A stretch of 11,453 bases of DNA from UBA1858 sp963926275 (GCA_963926275.1 CAWUWP010000064.1:1-11453), one strand, 5' to 3'; counted from the stretch's first letter, positions 1 to 6,908 are shown. Numbers and translations are program-made. Notes: generated from the letters alone by a model not told the origin.

Positions 1-27
1 AAGACAATGACTGGGAAATAATTACTT

Positions 28-483
28 TTAGGGCTTAGCTTTACAGGCTGACTGCCCACTCGCTTTGTAATCCGCAAGTAACCCTTGAGCCTGATTTTTT
101 TCTTCGTCGGTAAGGGCTTGGTATTTACGATCATAGGGCCAGCCGTAACCCCATCGATACCAATTATAAAAGTAGGGACTGCCACCAAAACGAACGCCTT
201 CAAACATAACGTTAGCGAGCACATGATCATTAGTTTTTTTATACACACAGCGCATTAATGCTGTATCAACACCTTCACGTTGCTGTTCAGTGCCGCCTTT
301 CCAATAAGCAATATCGTGCTCAACACAGCATTCACACCAATCATCATTGTTAATCAAAGAGGCATCAGGGAATAAAGAACAACCATCACTGGTCAATGGA
401 CTCAAACCAGAATCAGACGAGCATGCAACGGCCACAAACCCCAATATAGTGAGTAACAGAAGATTAGAAAAAGAATTATGCAT
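28..483 (-). CDS. PLA2-like lipoprotein (Cys-Cys-x-x-His-Asp motif)
   Basis: A 151-residue exported protein with a hydrophobic N-terminus (about residues 8-20) ending in VAVAC, so Cys21 is a plausible lipidation site, although the position -3 residue is Ala and the lipobox is not ideal. The mature part contains WCECCVEHDIAYWKGG at about 49-64. This matches the active-site pattern of secreted phospholipase A2 folds, in which the CC-x-x-HD helix carries the catalytic His (here His56) and its neighbouring Asp57. Further Cys at 35, 50, 79 and 147 could form disulfides. A Trp/Tyr/Gly-rich segment (103-118) follows. No canonical calcium loop is obvious, so phospholipase activity is inference and a non-catalytic PLA2-like fold is possible. 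The gene is last in a minus-strand run, 19 bases after the 3D-domain gene. Confidence 0.75.
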   Translation of the reverse strand: MHNSFSNLLLLTILGFVAVACSSDSGLSPLTSDGCSLFPDASLINNDDWCECCVEHDIAYWKGGTEQQREGVDTALMRCVYKKTNDHVLANVMFEGVRFGGSPYFYNWYRWGYGWPYDRKYQALTDEEKNQAQGLLADYKASGQSACKAKP

Positions 484-502
484 ACCCAGAAGTATATACG
501 AC

Positions 503-895
503 TTATTGATACTTCCAGCAAATATTCACCTTTCTCTTACCCCAGTTAAGTGCTTTTTGCTTATCATTGCCCATATAAATATCAACTTTCTTCTTCCATC
601 GCTTATTCATTTTATCCAGCACGATGAAATCTCTACTAAATCCTTCAACTTGCACTAATGTGCCATGAGTCAGGCCCATTGAAAGCAGATCCCTAGAAAC
701 TGCAAGCACTCGCATGCCAGGCTCCAAACGATCACCCCAAGCAGAAATATTTGGGGTCGAATCCGTTTCATCCACAGATGACGTATACGCTGTCGCTGTT
801 ACCTCAAGCATCCGCGACTCATCTTCGCAGGCATAAATTGAAAAAGGAAGATTTGCAACGATCAACGAACCCATTAAGAGGACTTTTAATTCCAT
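503..895 (-). CDS. exported 3D-domain protein
   Basis: A 130-residue protein with an N-terminal signal sequence (about 1-22; SIYAC could be a signal peptidase I site or a weak lipobox). Residues 31-127 match the 3D domain (named for three Asp), a double-psi beta-barrel related to RlpA and MltA. The conserved parts visible are VTATAY (32-37), DSTP with AWGDRL (45-57), PGMRVLAVSRDLL, the GLTHGT turn, LDKMNKRW with Asp94, and VDIYMG with Asp105. Members of this fold usually act on or bind peptidoglycan, some as lytic transglycosylases. This is the single-domain form, so its role (periplasmic, cell wall) is inferred from the fold only. It sits between the SGNH esterase and the PLA2-like gene on the same strand. 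Confidence 0.8.
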   Translation of the reverse strand: MELKVLLMGSLIVANLPFSIYACEDESRMLEVTATAYTSSVDETDSTPNISAWGDRLEPGMRVLAVSRDLLSMGLTHGTLVQVEGFSRDFIVLDKMNKRWKKKVDIYMGNDKQKALNWGKRKVNICWKYQ

Positions 896-928
896 GATTA
901 ATATATTGTTATGCCACGAGTATGCAGC

Positions 929-934
929 ATTATA
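929..934 (-). promoter_or_regulatory. possible -10 box upstream of the 3D-domain gene
   Basis: A perfect TATAAT reads on the minus strand just after the SGNH stop, which would start transcription about 27 bases before the 3D gene's ATG. No convincing -35 hexamer lies at 16-18 bases, so this is only a candidate internal promoter. Confidence 0.25.
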
Positions 935-943
935 AAGTTTAAT

Positions 944-1558
944 TTAGAGCGCGCCATGTTTGACAAGCAATTGGTGGATTGACTCTGCCATCACTCGGTA
1001 ACCATGTTGATTCAGATGCACCGCATCAGATTTATATTCATTGTCACGCAACAAGCCAGACAACAAATCGTCTGCAAACACCAAGTCATACTGCTCTGCT
1101 AATTCTTCATACAACGGAGCAACACTCGAGAATATTTTCTTTTCAGGCACACCAATTAACACTACTTGCACATCGCGAGCGTGAGCCAACTCAATCATGG
1201 CCGCTAAGTTTTGTTTCGTGTTGTGTAAATTCTTGTTGCGCAAAATATCATTCCCACCTTCCAATAAAATTAACAAGCCAGGCTTCACCTCATCCATCAC
1301 TTTCTGCAAACGAATTAATCCTTGTGCTGTTTCCTCGCCTGAAACACCAGCACCCATTACATTATGGCCACTCAATTGTGACAACACAGCGGGATAACTA
1401 TAAGCACCTGAAGTACCCACACCCACAGTCAAGCTATCACCAAAGGCAAGAATTACGCCGTCTTCGGGAATAGGTGTTAAAGAAATTGAATCTGAACAGG
1501 CCTGTAAAAACACTAGGCAAGCCAGCACACAACCTAAAGAAACATTAAGGCGAAGCAT
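944..1558 (-). CDS. SGNH/GDSL hydrolase lipoprotein (arylesterase/TesA type)
   Basis: A 204-residue esterase of the SGNH family. All four signature blocks are present: block I FGDSLTVG with nucleophile Ser42, block II Gly in AGVSGEE (about 70-76), block III GGND with Asn103, and block V DAVHLN with the catalytic Asp178 and His181. Enzymes of this group (TesA, arylesterases) cleave acyl esters, thioesters or lysophospholipids. The N-terminus ends in LQAC, a good lipobox with Cys21, so the protein is probably anchored in an envelope membrane rather than free in the periplasm. The ATG at 1558 is chosen because it gives a complete signal sequence. It lies 20 bases downstream of the frameshifted DUF3012 gene and 48 bases upstream of the 3D-domain gene, and may share their transcript. 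Confidence 0.9.
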   Translation of the reverse strand: MLRLNVSLGCVLACLVFLQACSDSISLTPIPEDGVILAFGDSLTVGVGTSGAYSYPAVLSQLSGHNVMGAGVSGEETAQGLIRLQKVMDEVKPGLLILLEGGNDILRNKNLHNTKQNLAAMIELAHARDVQVVLIGVPEKKIFSSVAPLYEELAEQYDLVFADDLLSGLLRDNEYKSDAVHLNQHGYRVMAESIHQLLVKHGAL

Positions 1559-1578
1559 ATTAATTTATCATCTAAGCG

Positions 1579-1750
1579 TTACTGTTTAATCTTAAACAGA
1601 CAATGCTTTGTATAATCTTTAGCCTCATTCATGGTCCAGTCACCTTTAGCTTTAATCTCCAGGTCATTGCACCCATCGTTCACTACCGACTTCTGCACTA
1701 CAACCCAGTAACTGAAGCGTTACTACAGTCAAGAATAATATTTTTTTCAT
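1579..1750 (-). pseudogene. DUF3012-type small lipoprotein, frameshifted
   Basis: From the ATG at 1750 the minus strand encodes MKKILFLTVVTLQLLGC followed by SAEVGSERW, a lipoprotein signal with lipobox LLGC. The frame then reaches a stop. Removing one base from the CCC run at 1672-1674 (plus strand) restores a reading frame through CNDLEIKAKGDWTMNEAKDY and TKHCLFKIKQ to the TAA at 1579-1581, giving about 54 residues. The restored pattern (C-x-EVGSE-x-WC, KGDWT-x-NEA-x-DY-x-KHC) is that of the DUF3012 family of tiny proteobacterial lipoproteins, whose function I do not know. The gene is therefore recent and nearly intact: a one-base insertion, or a one-base sequence error. It precedes the SGNH esterase on the same strand. 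Confidence 0.8.
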
Positions 1751-1807
1751 ATTGTTAAGACGTTATGATTTAATAATGGATTGATCTATCTTTGAGCTGA
1801 CTTTTTA

Positions 1808-1976
1808 TCAGTAAATAAGCACATTTACCAGTTGTTGCGCCAAATCTTCTCCGGGAATTTTAGAAAAACCATACAAAAGCATCACCTCATTGAGAGGCAA
1901 CCAAAAATCTTCTGTTTAGAAATTTCCAGGCTCTCAAAATACAAACCAAACTTAATGCAGGATCTTCAAAAAATGA
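1808..1976 (-). pseudogene. remnant of an unrecognised gene, split over two frames
   Basis: Two minus-strand reading frames abut here and both look protein-like. The upstream part (about 1976 down to 1905) reads SFFEDPALSLVCILRAWK then FLNR. The downstream part (about 1916 down to 1808) reads EDFWLPLNEVMLLYG, then FSKIPGEDLAQQLVNVLIY and a TGA stop. Deleting one base near 1908-1912 joins them into one chain of about 55 residues. There is no start codon in frame, and a stop precedes the upstream part at 1977-1979. I do not recognise the family. The stretch from 1977 to about 2153 shows only a TCTA x3 microsatellite (1989-2000) and no other supportable gene. Confidence 0.4.
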
Positions 1977-2179
1977 CTAACAAATTGTTCTATCTATCTA
2001 TTTAAAAAGTGTTATCCCTAGGCAAGTTTTCCTCATCATCAAATCTTCAAACATTGTCTTGAGTCTCCATCTATATGTCAGGCATAGTATACAAAAACAA
2101 TTAGTAACTACTTGTTTTAAAATAATTTACCCACACTTCTAGAAGGGAGTATCATAAAAAATTACCTTCCTTAACAATC

Positions 2180-2566
2180 TTGCTGTTAGCTGGATTGTTT
2201 AGTACTCAGTCCAATGCAGCATTTATGAATGGCGGTTTTGAAAACTTTGGCGCTCAGACGGCTCCTGGCGCTGGGACATTTGGGGTTTACGCTACATTAC
2301 CCAGCTGGACTGGCTTTGATAGCATTGAAATTCACCCAAGCGGTTTCATAGCCAATTCACAAGAAGGTGGTTACTACGCAGAGCTAAATGCAGATCCTAC
2401 TCAGGCTGCTTCTTTTGCGCTAGCTCAAACTTTCGACACTATGACGGGCCAAGAATATAAAGTTTCTTTCTATGCTCAAGCACGCAAAGCCGACGATGGC
2501 GCTTTCAACGTTAGCCATGTCACTGATAACTCAATATCCTTATTCAAAGCATACTTTCAAAGTTAA
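2180..2566 (+). CDS. DUF642-like secreted protein, start codon lost and C-terminus short (probable pseudogene)
   Basis: The frame encodes a signal peptide ending near QSNAA followed by a beta-sandwich-like domain: NGGFENFG, a Trp turn (LPSWTGFDSIEI), GGYYAELNAD, ALAQTFDT and GQEYKVSFYAQAR. This pattern is seen in DUF642/galactose-binding-like extracellular proteins that often end in a PEP-CTERM anchor. The frame really opens upstream with KKLPSLTIL from 2156, behind an AAGGGAG ribosome site at 2143-2149. The expected ATG at 2154 lacks its G (the sequence reads AT followed by AAAAAA). The only in-frame substitute is the TTG at 2180, which would remove the basic n-region of the signal. The protein stops after about 128-137 residues, without the usual second half or membrane anchor. 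It is probably a broken gene, or carries a one-base sequencing error at the start. Confidence 0.55.
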   Translation: MLLAGLFSTQSNAAFMNGGFENFGAQTAPGAGTFGVYATLPSWTGFDSIEIHPSGFIANSQEGGYYAELNADPTQAASFALAQTFDTMTGQEYKVSFYAQARKADDGAFNVSHVTDNSISLFKAYFQS

Positions 2567-2646
2567 TCTCAGCCCTCTGTTTTGTACTAGCAAAGTATAA
2601 ATGCTTAAACCGTACTGCCCTGCTTAACTATATTCATCTCAACAGA

Positions 2647-2667
2647 TCTGAATGGAAATGATTCAGA
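2647..2667. repeat. hairpin between the DUF642-like gene and tex
   Basis: TCTGAAT, a 7-base loop, then ATTCAGA make a perfect 7-bp inverted repeat between the convergent ends of the DUF642-like gene and tex. Neither strand has a T-run after it, so it is at best a weak terminator. Confidence 0.3.
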
Positions 2668-2696
2668 AATGTCACCTCATAAAACTTATCCGTCAA

Positions 2697-5063
2697 TTAA
2701 GGCGTCTTTGATTGCTTGAGTTTTGCTTCTAAAAACAACGCTGCCATCGTGCCATGGGGACTTTCAGCTTGTTTAGCTGATTTCTTGTGATCTTTTGAAT
2801 GACGTCCACGATTTTTATTCTCATGATTACGATTATCTTTCTGATTAGACGCCCCCGAATTTCGAGCAGCTCTAACATTACTCTCTTCGCCAGGCACATC
2901 ATCTAACCTCATGGTTAAAGCGATACGTTTGCGCGCTATGTCTACTTCCATCACTTTCACTTTGACGATATCTCCAGCCTTCACCACTGTGCGCGGGTCT
3001 TTCACATAAGTATTTGATAGCGCAGAGATATGAACCAAACCATCTTGATGCACACCAACATCAACAAACGCACCAAAGTTAGTCACGTTAGTCACTGTAC
3101 CCTCGAGCACCATAGCCAGCTCTAAATCCTTTAACGTTTCTACACCTTCTTTAAATACAGCCGCTTTAAACTCGGGACGAGGATCTCGCCCAGGCTTATC
3201 TAGCTCTTCGATAATATCGGTAACCGTGGGCAAACCAAATTTCTCGTTAGTATAGTCTTTGGCATTTAATGCTTTAAGCAACGATGAGTCGCCCACTAGC
3301 GCATTAATATCCCGCCCTTGTTGAGAAGCAATATTCTCAACCACCGAGTATGACTCAGGATGTACTGCAGAGGCATCCAATGGATTATCACCATTAGCGA
3401 TACGCAGGAATCCAGCTGCTTGCTCAAAAGTTTTATCCCCTAAGCGCGGCACACTTTTTAATTGCTGGCGACTTTTAAAGGCGCCATTCTGATCTCTAAA
3501 ACTAACAATATTGTCTGCGATAGTTACACTCAAACCGGAGACACGTCGTAACAATGCTCCTGATGCAGTATTCACTTCAACACCGACAGCGTTAACACAG
3601 TCCTCAACAACCGCATCTAAATTTTGCGCGAGCTTTACTTGGCTAACGTCATGTTGGTATTGGCCAACACCAATCGATTTAGGGTCGATCTTAACTAATT
3701 CTGCTAGCGGATCTTGTAGACGTCGGGCAATCGAGACAGCACCTCTAATTGTGACGTCTAAATCAGGAAATTCTTTTGCTGCAAACTCTGAAGCAGAATA
3801 CACAGAGGCTCCTGCTTCGCTGACCATGATTTTTTGTAGCGTCAACTCAGGGTGTTTCGATATTAACTCACCTGCTAATTTATCTGTTTCACGTGACGCC
3901 GTGCCATTGCCTATCGCTAATAACGCGACATTATGTTTTGCGCAAATTTTCTCTAAGATAGAGATTGATTGATCCCATTGCTTTCTAGGTGCATGAGGAT
4001 AAATAGCAGTGTGATCAAGTAACTTACCGGTACTATCTACCACCGCAATTTTTACACCTGAGCGTAAACCAGGGTCAAGACCCATGGTTGACTTTGCACC
4101 AGCGGGAGCGGCCAACAGTAAATCTTTCAAGTTGCTACCAAAAACATTGATCGCCTCTAACTCAGCTTTCTCTCTGAGTTGTGACATCAAATCTGATTCT
4201 ATATGCAGATGTAATTTAATTCGCCAGGTCCAACGCACGACATCAGCCAACCAAGCATCTGCTGCGCGACCTTCATTAACAATACCAAATGTCTTTGCAA
4301 TCATAAACTCACAAGAATGCTTTATTCTTGGTGGCTCAGTGTCTGGCACATCAAGCTTAAGCATTAGAAACCCTTCGCGACGTCCACGAAATAGCGCCAA
4401 GGCACGATGTGATGGAATCGTTTTATAAAGTTCGTTATATTCAAAATAATCTTTGAATTTTGCCGCCTCTTGTTCTTTACCTTTCACCAATACTGAAGTC
4501 ACTTTAGATTCATCGTGCATATATTGACGCGCTTGTTCTAACAATTCAGCGTTTTCACTAAAGCGCTCCATTAGAATATAACGTGCACCTTCCAATGCTT
4601 CTTTCACCTCATTTATCGCATGCTCGGCATTTAAATACTTTTCTGCTTCTGTTTCTGGTGAGAGTGTTGGGTCATTAAATAATGCATCAGCTAATGGCTC
4701 CAAACCTGCTTCAATAGCAACCTGACCTTTAGTGCGACGCTTTTGCTTATAGGGCAGATACAAATCTTCTAAACGCGTTTTTGTATCTGCTTGTTTAATC
4801 GCTTTTTCTAGCTCAGGTGTCAACTTACCTTGCTCGCTGATACTTTTAATTATAGTTTCTCGACGCTCATCCATCTCTCGCAAATAAACTAATCGCTCTT
4901 GCAGAGTACGCAATTGTGTATCATCTAATCCGCCTGTGACTTCTTTACGATAACGAGATATGAACGGCACTGTTGACCCTCCGTCCAACAGGCCAATTGA
5001 GGCATTTACTTGTTCGAGCTTAACGTTAAGCTCAGCGGCAATAATTTGGCTGATTCGAGGCAT
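2697..5063 (-). CDS. tex: Tex/YhgF RNA-binding transcription accessory protein
   Basis: A 788-residue cytoplasmic protein, close to the usual 770-790 of the family. The order of parts is as in Tex: a helical N-terminal region (1-190, including FISRYRKE at 34-41 and DLYLPYKQKRRTKG at 100-113), a YqgF/RNase H-like domain beginning MGLDPGLRSG (327-336), helix-hairpin-helix segments (about 465-620, with VGVGQYQHDV and the NTAS-x-x-LLRRVSGL stretch), and an S1 RNA-binding domain (about 653-722, GTVTNVTNFGAFVDVG). A Lys/Asn/His-rich low-complexity tail (723-770) ends in a short conserved-looking helix. Tex binds nucleic acid and affects transcription and toxin gene expression in other bacteria; its exact role is still debated. 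The ATG at 5063 gives the standard family N-terminus, although no strong ribosome site precedes it. The gene appears to be monocistronic. Confidence 0.97.
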   Translation of the reverse strand: MPRISQIIAAELNVKLEQVNASIGLLDGGSTVPFISRYRKEVTGGLDDTQLRTLQERLVYLREMDERRETIIKSISEQGKLTPELEKAIKQADTKTRLEDLYLPYKQKRRTKGQVAIEAGLEPLADALFNDPTLSPETEAEKYLNAEHAINEVKEALEGARYILMERFSENAELLEQARQYMHDESKVTSVLVKGKEQEAAKFKDYFEYNELYKTIPSHRALALFRGRREGFLMLKLDVPDTEPPRIKHSCEFMIAKTFGIVNEGRAADAWLADVVRWTWRIKLHLHIESDLMSQLREKAELEAINVFGSNLKDLLLAAPAGAKSTMGLDPGLRSGVKIAVVDSTGKLLDHTAIYPHAPRKQWDQSISILEKICAKHNVALLAIGNGTASRETDKLAGELISKHPELTLQKIMVSEAGASVYSASEFAAKEFPDLDVTIRGAVSIARRLQDPLAELVKIDPKSIGVGQYQHDVSQVKLAQNLDAVVEDCVNAVGVEVNTASGALLRRVSGLSVTIADNIVSFRDQNGAFKSRQQLKSVPRLGDKTFEQAAGFLRIANGDNPLDASAVHPESYSVVENIASQQGRDINALVGDSSLLKALNAKDYTNEKFGLPTVTDIIEELDKPGRDPRPEFKAAVFKEGVETLKDLELAMVLEGTVTNVTNFGAFVDVGVHQDGLVHISALSNTYVKDPRTVVKAGDIVKVKVMEVDIARKRIALTMRLDDVPGEESNVRAARNSGASNQKDNRNHENKNRGRHSKDHKKSAKQAESPHGTMAALFLEAKLKQSKTP

Positions 5064-5214
5064 GTAATTAATGTATTTAAATAAGAAATGAACTAACGAG
5101 GAATCACCTTTAGAAGAGCTATTATGGCAAATAATGCATGAGAATTCTTGTGATTATTAAGGATAAAAATAGTCTGGTCAAAAAGCCAGCTTGAAGCCAT
5201 GATATTTGCTGTAC

Positions 5215-5544
5215 TTATAAATACTTCAATCTAGCCATTAGACTTTCAACACTAGCATTAACATCTGATAGCGTCACACCACCATCAGGCGAGCCCATCA
5301 CCACACCTATTCCAGCTACGGGGACAAGACTCCCTATTTGGAAGCGACCCTCAGTGCCACGCAAGAAACAATCCTCATCAAAAAACAAGCAATCATCTTC
5401 AGGACCGACTTCATCAGAAATAATAGTATCGAATCCAACCTTTGCTTTAATCTCATCACGATTATTGATTTCAACTTGTTGAACAGATTGTGCAACTGGA
5501 TTGACAAGTAATGCACATTTAAATATCCTTTTAATGTTACTCAT
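5215..5544 (-). CDS. small DUF3846-like protein
   Basis: A protein of 109 residues from the ATG at 5544; a TTG four codons upstream is possible but less likely. The ATG overlaps the stop of the GFA gene (ATGAGTAA), which suggests coupled translation. The layout is a beta-strand start (CALLVNPVAQSVQQVEI), a short helix, an acidic patch (DEVGPEDDCLFFDEDCF), a Gly/Val strand pair (IGSLVPVAGIGVVMGS) and a helix at the end. This order recalls DUF3846, small proteins found mostly on plasmids and phages and of unknown function. The match is by pattern only and I am not sure of it. It has no signal peptide and is probably cytoplasmic. It is the last gene of the csp1-GFA operon. Confidence 0.6.
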   Translation of the reverse strand: MSNIKRIFKCALLVNPVAQSVQQVEINNRDEIKAKVGFDTIISDEVGPEDDCLFFDEDCFLRGTEGRFQIGSLVPVAGIGVVMGSPDGGVTLSDVNASVESLMARLKYL

Positions 5545-5956
5545 CTGACGACTCAAACATCGCGAATGCTTCTGCTTCCGTCATATCTTTGGTGTGATTA
5601 GAAAAATCATAGTAGTGCGGTTTATTATCAACAAACACCTGATGATCAAAAATAAAATTATCCGTGTTTCCAAATAACCCAGCAGGTATAAAGTATTGTT
5701 GAGTTTGTTTCAGTCGATAAAATAAATGACGACCACAGTGCTTACAAAAACCTCGCTCTGCCCACTCCGAGGAATTGTAAACGGTGACATCCCCAGTCTG
5801 TTCAATGGATACATTAGGACCACAATCAATCGCCATAAAAGGGCCACCTGACCATTTTCGACAAATACTACAATGACAAGCACCCACGCTATTACTGGCG
5901 TTAGCAACCGTGATATTAACCTTGCCGCATAAGCAGCTAGCGCTTGCAACTGACAT
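5537..5956 (-). CDS. GFA-family (formaldehyde-activating enzyme-like) zinc protein
   Basis: A 139-residue cytoplasmic protein of the GFA/CENP-V family. The Cys pattern of the fold is complete: CLC at 8-10, CHCSIC at 27-32 followed by RKWSGG, and the CKHCGRHLF pair at 71-74. These Cys bind zinc in related structures. The founding member, Gfa of Paracoccus, was described as speeding glutathione adduct formation with formaldehyde, but most relatives have no proven reaction, so the substrate here is open. It starts 23 bases after the copper-storage gene's stop and overlaps the DUF3846-like gene by eight bases, so the three are probably cotranscribed. A thiol-rich zinc protein beside a copper-binding protein fits metal or electrophile stress, but that is inference. 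Confidence 0.88.
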   Translation of the reverse strand: MSVASASCLCGKVNITVANASNSVGACHCSICRKWSGGPFMAIDCGPNVSIEQTGDVTVYNSSEWAERGFCKHCGRHLFYRLKQTQQYFIPAGLFGNTDNFIFDHQVFVDNKPHYYDFSNHTKDMTEAEAFAMFESSDE

Positions 5957-5979
5957 TACTGACTAAAGTAGCAGTCTTA

Positions 5980-6447
5980 TCAAGCAGTTAACTTTTCACA
6001 TTGTTCAATACACACAGTGCATGATTCCATACATGCTTTACATTCTGCATGCTTATCAGCATGCACTTCGCATTCTTTCTCGCAATCCTTACACACATCA
6101 ATACATACTTTAGCGAAAGCATTTAGATGCGTTGATTGCGACGACGCCATGGTTGATAAAGCCGAACACATTGCCAATGTCTCACCCACTATATCCAGAC
6201 ATTCAGCCACTGAGTTATCGCCATTCTTTATCAAAACGATACAATGATTACTGCATGCCTCACCTTTTTTAATGCAATCTAATGCCGCATCTATAAGATC
6301 ATTATTAAGCCTTTCACCATGATGGTGGTGTGACTCAGATGCTACGCCAGCACTACTAGCAGCCACTGCGGCAGTAATTACTGCCGTGCTAATTAAAAGA
6401 TTTCTCCGGCTTTCATTAATAGATACTGCTGTATTTCCATCATTCAT
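5980..6447 (-). CDS. Tat-exported four-helix-bundle copper-storage protein (Csp1-like)
   Basis: A 155-residue Cys-rich protein. Residues 1-36 form a twin-arginine signal: SRRNLL at 13-18, a hydrophobic Ala/Val segment, and a GVA cleavage site, so the folded protein is exported. A His4 stretch follows at 40-43. The rest is helical with 14 Cys (58, 65, 69, 83, 94, 115, 119, 122, 126, 136, 139, 143, 146, 150), mostly spaced CxxxC or CxxC along helices. This is the pattern of Csp1, in which Cys lining a four-helix bundle hold many Cu(I) ions; Csp1 of methanotrophs stores copper for particulate methane monooxygenase. No such monooxygenase genes are in this window, so the role here (storage or detoxification) is inferred. 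It heads a likely operon with the GFA and DUF3846-like genes. Confidence 0.88.
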   Translation of the reverse strand: MNDGNTAVSINESRRNLLISTAVITAAVAASSAGVASESHHHHGERLNNDLIDAALDCIKKGEACSNHCIVLIKNGDNSVAECLDIVGETLAMCSALSTMASSQSTHLNAFAKVCIDVCKDCEKECEVHADKHAECKACMESCTVCIEQCEKLTA

Positions 6448-6482
6448 TTTAGTTATTCTCTCGCTAGACTATTCATTAACCA

Positions 6483-6512
6483 ATTATAGCTAAAACAAAT
6501 TTTATTAGCTAA
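6483..6512 (-). promoter_or_regulatory. csp1 promoter with a 25-bp operator-like dyad
   Basis: On the minus strand a perfect TATAAT (6483-6488) lies about 35 bases before the csp1 ATG. A weak TTAGCT -35 (6507-6512) is 18 bases away. A dyad spans 6487-6511, with half-sites TAGCTAA and TTAGCTA exactly complementary and 10 of 12 symmetric positions pairing around the centre. It fills the spacer and overlaps both boxes, which is where repressors or MerR-type activators bind. The half-sites do not match the CueR consensus I know, so the regulator is not assigned. Confidence 0.5.
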
Positions 6513-6645
6513 CCGATGCACTGAACAATTAAATTCATAACGCTACCTAACCATTCGCGAATATAACGTGTCACTTAAAGGGGATTAAGGCATCGTAAAA
6601 TGCTTCTTAACGGCCAGTTGCTAGCCCTCTAAAAATACCACGCCA

Positions 6646-6894
6646 TTAATGCTGCATCTCATTTTTACGCATTGGCATGGAGTCAATATCCGAGAAAATA
6701 ATACTAAGATCAATCCGATCTAAGCGACGCTTTATATCACCCTGCTTAAGCCTATATCTCAGCTTCGTATGGCTTATCAGGTCATCAGAAATTTCATCCG
6801 GGTAGTTAGATAATACCTGCTGCTCATTAAGTACAAACCAGATTAAATCTCTGCCATCAATCTCAACTGAATTTTTCTCAAAAAGAGCCAGCAA
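6646..6894 (-). CDS. hypothetical protein, possible TTG start
   Basis: A frame of 82 residues that I do not recognise. It has no ATG near its beginning: an in-frame TAA stands two codons before the TTG at 6894, so TTG (or the following CTG) must serve if it is intact. An ATG overlapping the end of the preceding membrane-protein gene (reading MTVKLHISFAG) is one base out of frame, so a small frameshift that removed the original start is also possible. The protein is predicted soluble, with acidic stretches (YPDEISDDL, RIDLSIIFSDIDS) and a basic centre (KLRYRLKQGDIKRRLDR). It lies 14 bases after the membrane-protein gene and probably shares its transcript. Confidence 0.45.
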   Translation of the reverse strand: MLALFEKNSVEIDGRDLIWFVLNEQQVLSNYPDEISDDLISHTKLRYRLKQGDIKRRLDRIDLSIIFSDIDSMPMRKNEMQH

Positions 6895-6908
6895 AGCTTA
6901 TATGCAGC

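Noticed and set aside
347..658. Plus-strand open frame antisense to the PLA2-like and 3D-domain genes
   Set aside because: It overlaps two well-supported minus-strand genes and has no family-like pattern or ribosome site.
1989..2000. TCTA x3 microsatellite as a phase-variation tract
   Set aside because: Three copies is short and it lies in no gene or promoter that I can identify.
3511..4428. Plus-strand open frames inside tex
   Set aside because: They are antisense shadows of tex, whose domain order and length are complete.
5160..5210. Terminator after the DUF3846-like gene (CTGG/CCAG hairpin before ACTATTTTTA)
   Set aside because: The stem is only four bases, so I cannot support it as a terminator.
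6318..6330. His-rich stretch in the csp1-like gene as a cloning tag artefact
   Set aside because: Only four His, followed by a native-looking sequence; natural metal-binding His stretches are common in such proteins.
6614..6625. 12-base repeat CCAGTTGCTAGC also found at 8835-8846
   Set aside because: A 12-mer repeated once in a window of this size is expected by chance, and the flanks do not match.
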